Assembly: GCA_021209875.1 (NCBI GenBank)
Contig: JAGYVD010000005.1
Location: forward strand, 3,200,001-3,264,000
Direction of reading: 5' to 3'
DNA length: 64,000 nucleotides
Source: Rosellinia necatrix
Lineage: Eukaryota; Ascomycota; Sordariomycetes; Xylariales; Xylariaceae
Position 1 is the first letter of the stretch, and each line of letters begins with the position of its first letter. Shown here piece after piece: positions 25,201 to 40,200 of the stretch. Position numbers and translations under genes: made by a program. The notes beneath the pieces are model-generated. The model had not been told where the DNA came from, did no database searches, and was given only the letters and a program-made list of their open reading frames with translations.

Positions 25201-28200
25201 CCGAGAGAAGAGGGAAATCGAACCTACCGACAACCCTGATAGCGACAAAGTGAGTCACAATAAATGAAGCGGGACAAATTGTTTCGTTGAACGAAGGTTG
25301 TATATTCTAGGCAAAACCAAAGATCTATGTCCTAGTTTCAACGACCGTCTTCTGTCTTCGTCGTGTCAGAGTTGGAACTGCCCCTGGCAGGTAAGCTTGC
25401 GAGAGGTATGTCCTCTCTTCTGTTCTTCTGCTCTTCCCCTTCCCCAAAATGGCCCCGTTCGACAATCCCATGCCTTTTCATGCAAGTTTGCCCCCTATGA
25501 GATGCTGCCCGAGTCTAGTGCGAAGAATATAAAAGATGCGTCTAGCCTCGGTCTTGGTATCTAAAATTTGAACGTTAAAGGGAAAAAAAAGAAAAAAAAA
25601 ATCTGGTAACGCTGCGTAACGCCTGAATTTCCCCGTGTACCGTAAGAAAGAAGAAACAGTCATTGGTATATCCTCGGTGGAATGCCTTGCTGAATATGTT
25701 GGGTATATAATGGAATGGATTGACGTTGGTGTATCCATGAATGTGAGTGTGCCGTGTGCCGCGTTGATTTGTGCAATGGTTGGCGTGTGGCAGATAAAAA
25801 GCATATGATTGTTGTCATCGTGTGTAATTTGTTCCACTACCGAATACGAGAAAGGGCTGTGTAGGGTCTGTTAGTCATTGGCAACTGAGTTTCCGAGAGG
25901 AGGTAAACTTACGAGTATCATTTTTGGGCGACTGAGGACCAGAGAAGAAGAACATCAAAGCCCAGTGGACGACAGATGCGAGGAAGAGGACGGCAACTAC
26001 GCCCAGCTGGGGGCCCTCCAGGATACCCTGACCCACGGCGACGAACAAGGCGAGGGAGCACAAAGCTGCGATGGCAACCTCGAAGCTGGAGGAGCCCGAG
26101 TAGAGAGATAGTAAGTCGATCCACTTTGAGGCGTAGAGTTCAGGTGAGGCATCCTCGATCTCAAAGTGGACGCGAGTGCGACGGCCCTTCGACCCCGAGT
26201 TCGACCTGGATCGGGTACGCTCGAGAGGCGTCATGGTTTGGGTCATCGTCATTGTTGAAGACATTTTGAATATGATAATTTCTCTTCTGACCCTTTTTCT
26301 GCTTGGCTTTGTCTTTCTTTTTAAAGTCTTTTTGCTTTTTTTTTTTTTGCTGCTCTTGCAGGGTGCTAAGCCGTTATAGAGCACTTTGCAGGCCTGGGGG
26401 GTGTCTGGGGGGATGTCCGGTGCCTTGTGCAGATAAGGAAGTGGTAAGATGATGCGATCAGATACCGACTGGGCTCCGAGTTGGTTGATTGATTGTAGAA
26501 CGTGAGATAGAAGGAAGTAGGACGTCTGGTTTGATGGAGCCTTGTACGACTATATATCTGACGAGGGCAACTGGGGTGAGTAGACGAGAGGAGGCGGTAG
26601 TGGTCCTGTAGATCGTGAAACCACCAAGGGCAGACGGCTTGGTATAGCAGGGCCCATCTATATACTCACGGCTTAGGGCCTCGCTTTGCCGTGTTCTTGT
26701 ATGGCACTAACATGTACGATGGAGGCGCAACAGGAGGACCCAAGGAGGACCCAGGAGGGCCCTGTTGTTCCCTGTCGCTCCCCGTTGCTCCCCCTGCTGG
26801 CTGTCCCGCAAATCGCGATGTACATTGTAGTGTGATGTAGTATGGTGTAGTGTGGTGTAGCGTGGTGTAGTGTACAGGCGGCTGTTATTTGCTCACGATT
26901 TGAAATTTTCGGGCATCCCAGATCCATCCCTCGCCGGGGAGGCGGGCAGGTACTTGGACCAGATAAGTTAAGTTACTCACAGGAGAGTGGCATCTGCGGT
27001 ATCTAGTACCGTATCTCTCTAGGGCACCCCGCCGGCCTGTCTCCTGCGGTATCTGCTATCTGCCTGTCGGCTAGACGAGCACAGGTAGCGCAGGCACGGT
27101 ACATATCGAGGGAGTGGGGGTGTACGGCTGGGCTGTGTTCTCTCGGCCTGGTGTCGATGGGATTGGGAGGGAATGAGACGGGTGTCGAAGTACCGGCCTA
27201 CGGCACTGCAGGTAGAGATCTCGGCGAGGTCGTGTTCTGAACTGCTCGGTTGCATGACCAGGGCCCAGTTTTGCTGACACAACGCACATGCCGTCTAAAT
27301 CTGTACACCACGCTAGCAGGTCGGCCTTGCCCGTTTGATGTCTTGACGTCTTTCGGTCTCACTTCGTCAGACAAGAGGTAGGTGCCGCACCACCGTGGGA
27401 TTGGTGTGAGAGTACCTTCTTCCTACTCTTAGCCTCAAGATGACATCGCGGGATGAAATGCCTTAGTCGGTACCTAGGTAGGTATGTCCCGGTTAGTGTA
27501 CCTACATACTGTACCCAAGGGTAAGCTTATTCTAGACTGACAAACCTTTTGTCGTTGTCGGTGTCTTATTAGTTACCATGTGATAAGCGGAGACAGCAGG
27601 TTGGAAATAGATACGGTATTGCAGAGAACACGCTATAACGAGGTAGGTAATAAGCGACTCACAAAGTTCCTTGTGCACACTACATACAAGTTAGTTAGAG
27701 GAGTTAGGTACTTGTAGATAGTGTGGTTAGATGCCCCATCCACCTCTCTGAAGGCGCTCGGGAAGATTTCCCCAGGGCCAGCACCTTATCTCCTACGGCG
27801 GCACTATTACGTCGGCAATTACTGCAATGGGCTCTGGCGGCATCGTACTTGCCCGAGTGTCGTGTTAGACGAGGTCGAAGATGCAGGCCATGCTGGGCAG
27901 AATGGCGCGTCTGCCTACCTATCTGTGGGTGCGTGCGCTCTGGGCCGTGGTCGACGGCTACTTTGGCGAAAAGTAAGCAGGGGCAACTCTACACAGAGCT
28001 TCGGCTTGAAGAGATCTGCCTGCCCTGTTGGTCGTAACTCCTGCAGGCCCAGAGGAGCCCAGAGGAGCCCGCATCGACGCCTCCGATGCGGCGTCGTGAT
28101 TGGCCCAGCAGAACATCTCGGGCTCGGGGTGTGACGATTTGGAATGGATAATTGGAAACAAACGGCTCTTCCCAAACCCAATCCCCGCTAATGGCCATCT

Positions 28201-31200
28201 CCTACTAATACTCTAGCCCGCTACGGCATAGCGCACGCCATAAAACAGGGACTCGGGCAAAAATACAGATAACTCCCTCTAGCCTACGGCGAATTTACTT
28301 ACCTAACCTAGCACCTAGTCAAGGGATGGATTTCAATATATTGTGTCGTGCCTGGTGGTTAGTTTGTCGCATAACGTACCAGAGGGCAACGATAAGATAT
28401 TATTACTATGCTAGCCTTGTGAATTGCTAATTGTGAAACAGGCTGGATGAGAGAGGCGTAAGATTGGTCTCGCCTCGGAGTCTGCACCTACACCATTCCC
28501 CTTCCCGTTTGGTTTGGGAATACCTACACTACTTGGTAGGCACGCACTTGGAAAGGTATGCACTTGGGAAGGTATGCACTTGGAAGTAAGTCGCAGTTAG
28601 TTAATCACTCACTGCTCCAGGGCGACACACGCAGGCGCTTATCCAATTATTTTGATGGGTTCAATGCCTCTTCTCTTTTGGGGATACGACTTTGCTACGT
28701 TGCATAGGGTACCCGCCACCCACGGCGCATACCAGCGGCACGTTCTCTCGTCTCTCAGAAAGAGGCGTTCGATTGTGCACATATTAGGATAAGCATGCGC
28801 GAAGAGTTGCCATCAGATCAGACAATTCGATCTTGTTCCGTTGGTCCCTCGTCCCTCGTCCCTCGTCCCTCCCACCAACCGAACCTTAGCGATTTCTTGG
28901 TTCCACACCGAATCCGATGCCAGGTTGCGACCTGTGGCCTGTGACCTGTCACTGTCACTACCACTTATTACTCTACCAGCTAGATGCCGTGTTAGCACAG
29001 AGACGGCGGCTCCGGTGACGATTGTCTGTCAGCGGGGAGCGGCCGACAGGCTGAGTGCGCACTGAGCTGAGCAGAAGATGGGACGAATGGGAGGTGGGTA
29101 GGGCGGTATTGCAGTGTGCTGAACTCACTTGAGCTAAGCTAGTGGCGGTATACCATTCATGGCATGGCTTGGCTTGGGTGGGGTACCTAAGTGGTTTGGA
29201 AGGGTTGGAAGTGGGCAATTCTTTCCCCATCGTCGCTACCCTACGCGATATCTGCGCATCCTCGGATCCATCTACGTATTCTTACCTACAGTAGGTAGGT
29301 ACCTGGTTATCGGCACTGGAATGAATAGTTGACGCAGGGTCCACTAAGCGCCACACCTTCAGCCAAGTGGCTGTGGTATGTTGTATGCAGCCAACACCAC
29401 TTAGAATAGGGCTGGGTACACACACTATAGTATACACTATCACCTGCCATGCGGTACCTTGCTATTACAGTATAGTACTACTTCCCTAAGATAGTCTACC
29501 TAGGGTAGGTATGGCACGCTACAGCATGACACAGGTTGCTATAACTATCCTGATGCAGCCACCCAGCCTCGTCCTCCCTCGGCTCGATACACATGTCAAA
29601 GTTGAGGTGGCATACTTCGCACAGCAACTCTCTAGCCAAGCTGGCTGCATCACGAGAAAGTGCCTCTTCCCGAGGTATTTGATAGAGACTGCGAACAGAC
29701 TACGGACTAGTATCCCCCCCCAGAAGGGCGCTAAGACGACACTATCTTATATAATTAGCGTATGACGATTGTGACGATGCTTATTTACCACATAGCATGG
29801 ACATGTTCACGACTAGGCCAGTAGGCCAGTGCTACGCACCCCAAGCCTCTGCTCTAACGAGAGTTAGTTGCCTCCCGGCGATATGCTACCTGTGCTAAAG
29901 AGCATCCCATGATCCCAAAGATAGCAACCGGACCGTGTCCGTGTCGTTTTCACGTGGCGGTGACTGCTGTCCGTTACAGGCCACGCCCTGGGAGCCGAAG
30001 GTGATCGGCACGGCATGGCCAAAGGTCACCGTCTGGATAGTCACTTGCGTAGAGATGTCTAAGACCCATGGTTAATTACCTAACCTAAGACTACCTACCC
30101 TACTACTGTAGTGTATCTGTACCGTATTTAGTTGATCCCGCTAACCATGTACAAGTCAGGTATGGACTCCCTATGACCGAGCTAAGACTAGCCTACCGTA
30201 GTTATTCCATAGACTTCGAGCCCGGCACATGTCGATCGTACACGCATGGAGAATCCCGTCATTTCATTCCAGAAGACTTCTGAAACTGTACACGATCCTC
30301 CTCCCCTCCCCCCCCTCCCCCATGCCGGAGGATCTCTTCCCCCAGACCAGACTCACCGTGGTGAACCAAGATCAAGATCCCACACACGTGCCTCTGAGCA
30401 TGCGAATTCTGCCATTCCCAACGGCCAACAGCACAGATGACCGACTGACACTGGGAAATAAAAGAAATCCATGTTATGTTAGATTTTATTGTCACCATGT
30501 ACCCTTCACTGTTAGCAAATAACACATCTTTCATTTTTCTCCGAATTTGATTGGGTTGTTTTGTTGACTGTGGAACAATAACATACCGTTGGGTTGTTAT
30601 TTTCAGCGTGTCATCACGGCGGGGGGGTTTTTTTTTTTTTGGTACACTCTACCATCCAACTTACAATTCGTAGTGTACCGTGGCAATGTACACATGGATG
30701 ATCTACATGACTCTACTGACAGCGTGCGACTGGGATCCCTCCCCCCCTAGAGATTACATACGCGCTTCGCACCGCCTATTTTTATCGATGCTTAAATGAT
30801 CTACGCCATACTTCAGGAGTCAAATGGTTAATTAGTATGGTATCAATTTCCTGTATCCCGAGTACGGTATAGCGGCTGAGGGAGCAGTGATCGGCGTGAC
30901 GGGTCGTGTTGTCGTGGATAACGGATGGGATGTGATGTCAGCTGAAGTGCTGGCTCCCCAGGAGTCACGTCACGCACAGTCACACGGGCAGAGGTAGCAA
31001 AGAGGCGTGCTATGCGTCGGTACGTGCGCCGAGGAGGATAGGGATAGATATCACAACATGGCCTGTTCCGTAGCCGAGCGTGATATCTTCGCCCCGTTGG
31101 TGACAACGGGGCATTCTTTGGATTCGGACGGGCATTCCTAGCCTGGGTAACTTATGTATTGCATTCATCTTTCCGCTAATCTCTGCCCTGGTTTGCTATG

Positions 31201-34200
31201 CTAGCCTAACGTAGATCCTCTTACCCAAGTGAGTGAGGAGTGAGTGCCTGGCTATGAACTTCGTTTCCGAGCCCCTTCCCCCCCCTTCCCTTCCCTTCAC
31301 CGCCCAACGGAGTTGCCCGTGATTAATCATAACCGAAGACTTGTCCAAACGCCGCCGTGTTGATGTGCATCGACTGTAGAAGCCGTCGCGCGCCACGATA
31401 CTGCTCGTGCTCGAACGCCAGGATCCACTCGCGCACCTCGATCCAGTCCTGCACGCTCAGATGAGCCGACGCATACCTCGTCAGGCACCACCGGTCCGGC
31501 TGTCGGTGGAATAGCCGCAGCGTCTCCTTGCTCATCGGCCCCGCGCGGTGGAACCAGGCGGTCATCTTGGATCTCTCTGAATGCTCGAGCGAGAGTTCCG
31601 ACTCGTGAAATGCCGCTCGTCTATAGACCGACACCATGATGTCCCACACCGGACTGAGGTAGACTAGGCCTCTGCAGTCCTGGGAATCGGGCGGCGGCGG
31701 CGGCGACAGTGCCGCCGCCTCCTCCTCCTCCTCCTCCTCCTCCCCCTCCTCCTCGGACGATGTCAACTCGTTTCGGGGATCCCGTCGATATACCTCGAGA
31801 CGGACCGTGTAGAATGACCGTGCCACCTCGCGGCTCTCGCTATTGACCGAGAATAAGGGAGATGCTGCGAGACTGAGCGTGGGGAAGACCTGAAGGTTCT
31901 GTTCGATGACACGCCGCTGCCGCTTACCACCAGCTCGCACTGCGAAGATCCATATTTCTAACCGGAGCTCGGCTGGTAGTTGGTTGAAGGGGAAGGACAT
32001 ATCGCCCGGAGACAATGGTGGTGTCCGAAACCAGTGCACCGCTCATGAGCGGGTCGGCTCGGTGGTTTGTTGTAAGCATGGGGGATAGAACCAGAGTGGT
32101 GGTGGTGGTGGTGGAGGTGGTGCATGTCATCCTGCAAGGTGTTCCTAAGAGTCGTATCCTACTTGGGTAAGTGGAGATCCATACTACCTACGTATATATA
32201 TATATATATACATACACGTACTTGGATATGTGTACTTCGGAGGGCTGACACCAGTCGGTTTCACGCTCTGAATTAACTCTGCTATTAAGCTAATACTGGG
32301 TGGTGACGAATGGATTCGGGGAATGGGTTAGGAGAGCTTTGGTCAGGTGGAGAGGTGCATATTTCTTTTCTGGTACTGGCAAAGAATCTACATCTCGTTA
32401 CGGAGCTATATAGCAACAGTGAATTGATCCACGCGTTACTTTGCCCCATCAACTCCGACGCGGCCGTATGAGGGCCGTGTGCGTAGCCAATGGGTAGGGT
32501 GCCTACATTGACTAGCTAACTCCCAGTGAGCATCGCTATGTCCAAACCACTGTAATACGGCGGAGAAAGTAGGCCCTCAAAAAGCAGACGACTGGGAGAC
32601 CACTGCCCACAAATGAGGCAGAGCGTAAACTAAACAATTGAAGAAAACGAAGTGGTATCTTGTAGAAAACAAACATGCCGGGCTTGGGCCACCCCTGCTG
32701 CACGTCTATAGCCGCGCAGACAATCGCAAGCAGACAAAATCAAACACATAAGGGCGGAAATGCCCCTAGCATGTGCCGAATCGGCATTCATTCCAATGTA
32801 CACGTGCCCCCAATCTCTTCAGATCATGTCTCGTCGAGATCATGAGCGGCCTGCTTCCTGCACGCCGCGTTTGCATAAGAAAAACGAACAGAAAAGAAAA
32901 AGGGGAGAGAGACAACACAGCGGGGTCTTCCGAGAATAGAAGTCGTCGATCTGATGCTGCTCGCTGCCAGGCTCCGTGGATATCCCTTAGGAAGAGAGAG
33001 AGCGGGCAGCGTACCCCAGAGGCAAAGCCGACATGCCCCCCCAGAGGATGAGAATGAGGCGATCCAAGGCTGTAAAGGAGCCGCGAGTAAACATCGTCGC
33101 GAGACGGCTGAGTTGCTTTTTAAAAGCAGTTCAGACTACCCTTCTTCTTTTTCTTGTTGTTAATCGCATTCATGCGTTCTTCTAGGTGAGCACGAGCCCG
33201 CTCAGATTCCTGTCGCTTTTTGCGCTCCTCTTCGATTTGGTGAAGGCTATCTCTCCATCGGGAATCTTGTGACGGCTTGTCCTTGAGGTCTTTATTTTCT
33301 ACCTCTAGCTCTTGAGCCCGCTTCTTCCATGCTTCGGCATCAGCCTTAACCTTCTTGGATTGGTTCTCAAGATCTGTTAGGGCCTCTTCCAAGGTCGCGG
33401 TGAGCTGCCTCTCTGCGTTCAGGTGCCTTTCAATACTCTTGATCCGGGCTTCTTGATCTTCCCGGATCTGAGCCATAGCAAGGTCATTGCTTGCCGGCCT
33501 GCCACCGGTTGGCGTTGGTGGGACAGGAGAGGAGGTACCGCCGGCCGGCAGAGGCGGCAATGGTATTGCTGGCGGTGGCGAGGGGAGCGACACTACAGAC
33601 GATGTTTTGCGCATTGGGCCAGTGATCGAATTCGTACGCCTTGGGGCATCTGCCTCTTCTATACGAGCCTTATAATATTGTCAGCTGATTTGTAACTACA
33701 ATTATTGGGGTTTCGGAGCATTACCTGTAAGACAGCCATTTCTTGCCGAATGACTTCTAGCTCGGCCTCGGCATTCAGCTTAGCGCTCTGGGCTTCCTCT
33801 ATCTGCATATTGCGTTCGGTTTGCAGAGTGGACAATCTGTTGTTAGTGATTTGGGCCTGGTCGAAATTGGTTTGAAGCTGATCCTCGAGTTCTTCGACTA
33901 TTCGCGACTGTTTCTTGTTCTTATTCTCGAGGTCCGTCATCTTCTTTCGGACGAGAGCCAATTGCTCAGGGACAGACGGGTATGGGCTCTTCAGTTCGTT
34001 GCCATCCACATGCAACATGTCGTTTAGCGTGGATTTGACTGCCTCTAAATCGCGCATTATGGTATTGTTGATTGTTGAGAGCTCGTTGATATGACTTTCC
34101 AATTCTGCCCCTCTCTGCTGCTCATCACGGACGCTCTGATAGGCGACGAGTTCTTGAATATGACTACAGAGAGCATCGACAGCAACCTCAAAACCAACAA

Positions 34201-37200
34201 CTTCCGCGACTTGTTTAGCAACTTTAGCTAGCTCATCACGGGCTTCTGCGGCATCGCTCTCCAGGAGTTTGATATTTTCAGCATGCTCAGCCATGAGGAT
34301 ATTCAGCTGAGCATCGTACTCTTGTTTGGAATTGGCATGGATCTCCTCGATTTGACGAGCATGAGTCGCATGCAACCCTTCGAGGTTCTGCTGGTGTGAC
34401 CGCAGCGCTTCCGCCTGCTCAGTAATCTGTGCTTCAAGGCGTTCGATCAATTCCTTGCTGCTGTTGACCTCGACTACTGCGAGCTCCTTCGCTTGCGATA
34501 AGCCCAGAAGTTCGTTTTTGGCAGCAGTGTGCGCTTGCTCCAACTCGGCAACCTTGGTATTATGATCATCTATGATCGCCTTGTACTCATCAATTTCACG
34601 GCGGAGCTGTGCGACCATGTTTTGATGTTGAGTTTCAGTCTCCGTCATTTTGATGCTGGTCTTGGTCTCCCTGTCTTGGACTTCATCGAATTTGACATTA
34701 GCAGCGGATAGCTCGGCTTCTAAGGATTGAATAGTATCCTTCATCTGCTTCTGCGCGATTTCCATTGCATCTAGCGTAGTTTGATGCTTGCCTTCCCAAT
34801 CTGCAAGTTCGGCTTCTAGCTTGGAGATCTTGCTCTCTTGCGTGGCAGCCAATTCGGCATTTTGAACAGGAGCATCGCTGTTGGGGGTTTCGGATACGGA
34901 AACAGCCTTTGCAGCGGCAGCTTCCTGAACCGAAGCACGCAAGGCCACAAGCTCTGCAAGGAGCTCTTTCTCACGAGCGACGTAACCTTCCTGCATGGCC
35001 TTGAATTGTTGTTCGTTTTGCTCTAATTGGTCTCTCATTGTGGCTATAACGCTCATATCTACTGGGGCAGATTTCAAGCTTGAGCGCTCACGTGTTAGGC
35101 CGGAAATGATTGTCATTTTCGTCTCCATCTCCTTCTTCGCATTGGCAACATCAGCTTCAAGCTCTTGGATACGTTCAGATCTAGCGTGAAGCTCATGCAT
35201 GGCGGAGTTCAGATAGACTTCGAAGTTTTGCATCGTGTCGGGGTCTTGTTCGAAATTCTCGGTGGCGATATTTCGAAGGGCCGCGAAAGAACGATGTGCC
35301 CGATCGATAATCATCATGTTCTGGCTCGACTTTCGCCGAATGACGGGCGTGGCGCCTCTTGGAGACGGTGGTTCGGCATATTTGGCCTTGACGACCTCCG
35401 TCTTGAGCTCTTCTATCGTGTCCAGAGTTTCTTGATGCTCTTCTTCAAGCTGTGCATAGCGCTCTGCGAGCTCTTTCTCTGCGGCCTCTTTTTCTATCAC
35501 AAGACGCTTGAATTTGTCCAGTTCAATGGCAAGTATCTCTTTCTCTTCATTTGACGTGTCAACTGTCAGAGTTTCGCTCGACTCCGATGCCTTCGGGCAC
35601 TCTGTGGCGGCTTCTGTAGCAGTCTCTGTGGCAGTCTCAGTATCGATAGTATCCGTAGTAGCAGGGGAGTCCATAGCTGAGGACAATTCCGAGGAGAGCG
35701 ATCGCGAAGATAAATGTGTCTCGTCTTTGCCATCGCTGGATTTGGAATCGGATAAAAAAGACGGTGGTCTTGTCTGGTCCGGGGAAGCGGCCGACAGCAT
35801 CGAGTCACGTTGCCTATGAGGATGACGAGCCTCGTCGACTTGGTCTTGTAATTCAGCTAATGCCTTTAGCGTCTCCTCGTACTTCGTGTGAAGCAAATCG
35901 AACTCCCCAAGGGTAGACTCGTGCTCGACCCGGAGATCGATGAGCTCCTGAGTAATCGTCTCAAGTTTGTCATTAACAAATTGGCTTTGGGCCGGACTTT
36001 GAGGCGGATACTCTAGATCTGTTATGCTCGAGCCTGCTCTTACGACTAATTTTTCTGACTCCTCAGCTCCATTTGTCGCCTCGGCTGGTATGGGTTCTGC
36101 GGATTCCTCCTCGATTACTTCCTTGGTTTCGACACCCTCAGCCACCTTGGGCAGCACCTCACGAAGGCTCTGGCTCTGTCGGCTTGCATGGCTCTTATTA
36201 GAACGTTCGGAGAAGGTGCGACGGTGACCGATCCCTTGACCATGGTTGGCTTCAAGATCGGCATCATTTTTGTTGTCATCGTCCTTGATACTGTCCAATT
36301 CATAAAGGAGACTATCAAGCTTCCCGAGGCTTCGTTGTCGTTCAATGATTTGTTCGAGCCGGTCCATTTCACGTTGCATTAATTCCTGATCTTGATCAGA
36401 TTCCGCGAGCCGCTCCTCCAATGTTGAGATGTAATCTTCACAAGCTGTTTCATTCTCTCGGATCCTAGCGATTTCCTTTCGCAGCTCGTAAATGATGGCG
36501 GTATTTTTCTCCTCGCCGGATGTCTGCCCGTCAAGTTTGGCCTCGAGGTCGTGCAAGTAGCTTTCTGTGTTAGCCTCTCGGTCCATCAGTTTCTGCACGC
36601 GAGCCGTAAGTTGGTTGTTGATGGTCTCGACGTAGGCGCACTTTGTCTCTTTCTCCAACAATGTGGTCTCAGTGCTGGAGAGTGTCGCCCGAGTACTAGA
36701 GAGGGACTGCTCGAGCGTCTGAATGGTCTTCTCGTACTCCAAGACCACTTGCTCAACCGCCTGGGCGAAGGAATTGGATCGGTTTAAACGCTCGGTCGCA
36801 CTGTCTTCTAAAGTTTCATCTAGGTTTTGGTTCTCTGCAGCCTCGTTATCCCGGGCCTTGGCCATCTCTGCAATAAGCTTTGCATGGCGCTGACCCAAGG
36901 TATTGTAATTTTCCTGGATGTCCAATAATTGGTTTTGCAGTTCGGTCTCCCGTTCGTTCTGTCGCTCGGACCTCTCACCAGCCACCACATTGCGTCTGTC
37001 CCCCCCACCACGTTCCGAGCTCCGGATTTGTTCACGCAGGAAAGCAACCTCGGCCTTGAGTCGCTCGATGATGGCCTGCTTATCTCCATCTTCCACCTGC
37101 TGGATCCTTGGCTTGCTCTGGATGGCCCGGGCCCTTTGCGCATACTGTACAGTGTTTAGAGTTTCACTGAGATGGAACTCCGCGGGGGTGACACATGCGA

Positions 37201-40200
37201 TCATATAAGTAATCGCGTTGCCACCTAGCGAGTCTTGAAGTAGTCGGGTCAAGCGTGAGTCCCGGTATGAAACGTGGGACCCCGACTGACGGGACGAGAG
37301 CTGCGAGATCACCTTGCCTAAAGCAGCAAGACCTGCATTGATAGAGATGCCTTCCCGTGCCCGTTCGCCCTGCGCACCAGTATTTTTCATACGTTCGCTC
37401 CCGGCTAAATCGACGAAATGCAGCTTGCTATCCGTTGTAACCCAACTCTCGCCACCCGACATGGCCTCTAATGGTACCGAAAATCGTTTCTCCGTCCCCT
37501 GGCCGGCTTGCGACTTGGGCTTGCGTTGAATCAGGTTCAGACTGAACACAGCATGAGAACGCGACGATTTTGCATTAACCGCCGTCGCATCAGTTTGCCG
37601 GATAGTAGACCCAAAATTCAAGGCGTTCATCATGTCATCAGCTGAGTTGATATCGACCTGACGGAGCCCTGTTAGGATGATATTGCCCTTCGTGTCTTCG
37701 CGGATATTGACAGCACTTCGTTCATGGGGCCCGACACTATCCGGAAGAAGCAAGTCGCGCAGCTGTTCGTTGTAAATTTCTACGTAGGTCGCTTTCAATT
37801 GCCAATTTTTATCGCTGGGTTTCGATGCCGGGGCTTGCATTGAATATCGTGGTGCTCTAAGTTGTGACATGGAATTGCGATTAGAATTTCGTGTGGGCGT
37901 TGTGCCATCTAGCTTTTCGAACAACTCGATGGCGGCACGTGGAATAACGCCTATAGGAACAAAGGTTAGCGTTTACAAAGAGGGATCGCCAAACTGGCAC
38001 CTTGGCTCGGTTGTTGCATCGCGATTGTTGCAGTGCATGACTTACCCATGGAATCGAGATCGCCTTGTTCTGACGGGCCCGACGTGCCCATAGTGTACGA
38101 TTTTCCTGCGCCGGACTGGCCATAAGCCAGTAGGGAGACATTATATCCTTGCAAAAACGCATTAATGCTCTCTTTGAGATATTCCCAAATTCCGTCCTGG
38201 CCGATATCAGCGCTGAAGACGCGATCAAACACGAACACCTTCTTTCCCTGAGGAGATTCAATTGCTATGCTTGTCTCCGATGTGGTCTGAACCATGGCCC
38301 TCTGAAATCGCTGAGGAATGAGATCGTAACCAGGATCCGAAGGTTTTAACGGTGGCCGGACACGAACAGCTATCGCGCGGGCCGGTTAGCTTCATGCTGT
38401 AACACATCAGGTCGAACCAGCCGCGAATGCAGGGTGGATCAAGCCTGAGCACTATGGAACGGGGAAACGGAGCGTGGGCGGAGTGCACTCACCGACTTTG
38501 ACCGCAGTACGACCGCCATCTTCGTCCGAGGCTCGGCTGCCACCGCCGGCCTTACTCGTCATGCTCAGGCGGCTGTTGCTCCTCGGCGATGGTTTAACCA
38601 TGGCGCTCATCGGTCGCTGTGAGAATGACATGGGACCGGGAGACGCAGGAGGCGAGGTTGCCATATCGGCAACAATGGTAAAAGCTTTACACTACTTGTT
38701 TATTGCTGTAAAAGCGGTCTAACGATGGGTGGTGACGGTGCTTGGCGGTGAGATATGGGTTCGGCGATGCGACGAGAGGGGCCGCGGGAAGGAGGTGAGC
38801 CGTCCGGTGCTGGCACGGCTCAAAGGAGCGGTTAGAAAGATTAGATAGTTTGGAACACAACGTAAAACACGAAGGCCTCGGCTGCGTCGGCTGCATCCAC
38901 TGGCGATGAGAAAAAGCCGGGCGCAAGGCTGAGCAGAAACAGCGACCCCTTCCAACCTGGGCAACGCTGTTTAGAATACACGCGTCATGTGTTGCCGATG
39001 GTATGCTGTAGAAATGTTATTGTTGGCGATTGGCGTTTGGCGTTTGGCGTCTGGCGTCTGGAGCTTGGAGCTTGGAGTTTGGAGCTTGATGCTTGGTGCC
39101 TGGTGCCTGGTGCCTGGTGTTTGGTGTTTGGTGTTTGGTGCACCTGGGCAGAGAGTGACGGTGGGAATGGCGCGCGACGAGTGGTTGCGTGTCCGTGCAT
39201 TCATCTACGGAGGGAGAGGTGCAGTGAAGTGACAACGGGAGAATGAGAGGGCGGCTCGCAACAAAGGGATAATGATAACCGTAGCGTATATCCTGTGCGG
39301 CGAGGCGCCAGAGTGCTCAAAGGGACAAGAAAAGAAAAAGGAATGGGGAAACGAGGTTGGACTCAGGATCAGGGGGAAGAGTGAATGCGATGAAATCCGG
39401 GGTCACATACATGTGTAGGAGGGAGCAACCTCTAAGAACCGTTGGCCGTTTTTTTTTTTTTTTCTTCCTTTCTCGTCCTTCCTCTCTCCTCTGTAGCCTT
39501 AGGTAAGTTCATTCACCCGTCCCATCTCTGCAGGTGCACTGGCAGTTAGGTTAGGTAGTTACTAAGGTTAGCACCTTCACTACCGTCCGTACCTAACTAA
39601 CGCAGTTGAAGGTCAAATTGCAATCCATACCCGGCCTTTTGAGGTACCAGGCTCGATTTGGTTATCCCATCCCGATTTAACAGGGTGATTTAAGTGGCAA
39701 CCAATAATTTCAAGGGCTCTCCGTCAGTACGCTAGTGAGGAACCGACCAAGTCAAGCCAAATTTCAGCAGGGCCAGGGGTTATTGAGGGGCCCTCCCCAG
39801 CCTCTAACGGAGCCTTAAGACCAGATTAGGACACACACACAGATTAGTGTACAGTGGGCCACGCGACCTTCCTAGCCTAGCGTGTATTTTAGCGTACATG
39901 CCAACCTAGTGTTCCTGCCTAGGGGCAGATAAACTGCCTAAGGTACCAACTATTTCGAGAGGACCCTTGTCAGAGGTGGTGTACGCAATTTACCAAACAT
40001 CGAAGTAACTACTTCCAAGAGGCACGTTTAATACTTGATCAAGTCTACAGAGATGCTATCAACTCTCAGTACCTATAGATTTAAGTGGAAAGTATCTTGT
40101 GGTTGGACAGGTGCAAACCGACCTGGGTGATCTTTTCCCCTTCTTCTTCAAGCTTATAAATGAGTTGGGTATTTGTTGTAGTCAGTTCCCCGATCGGTTA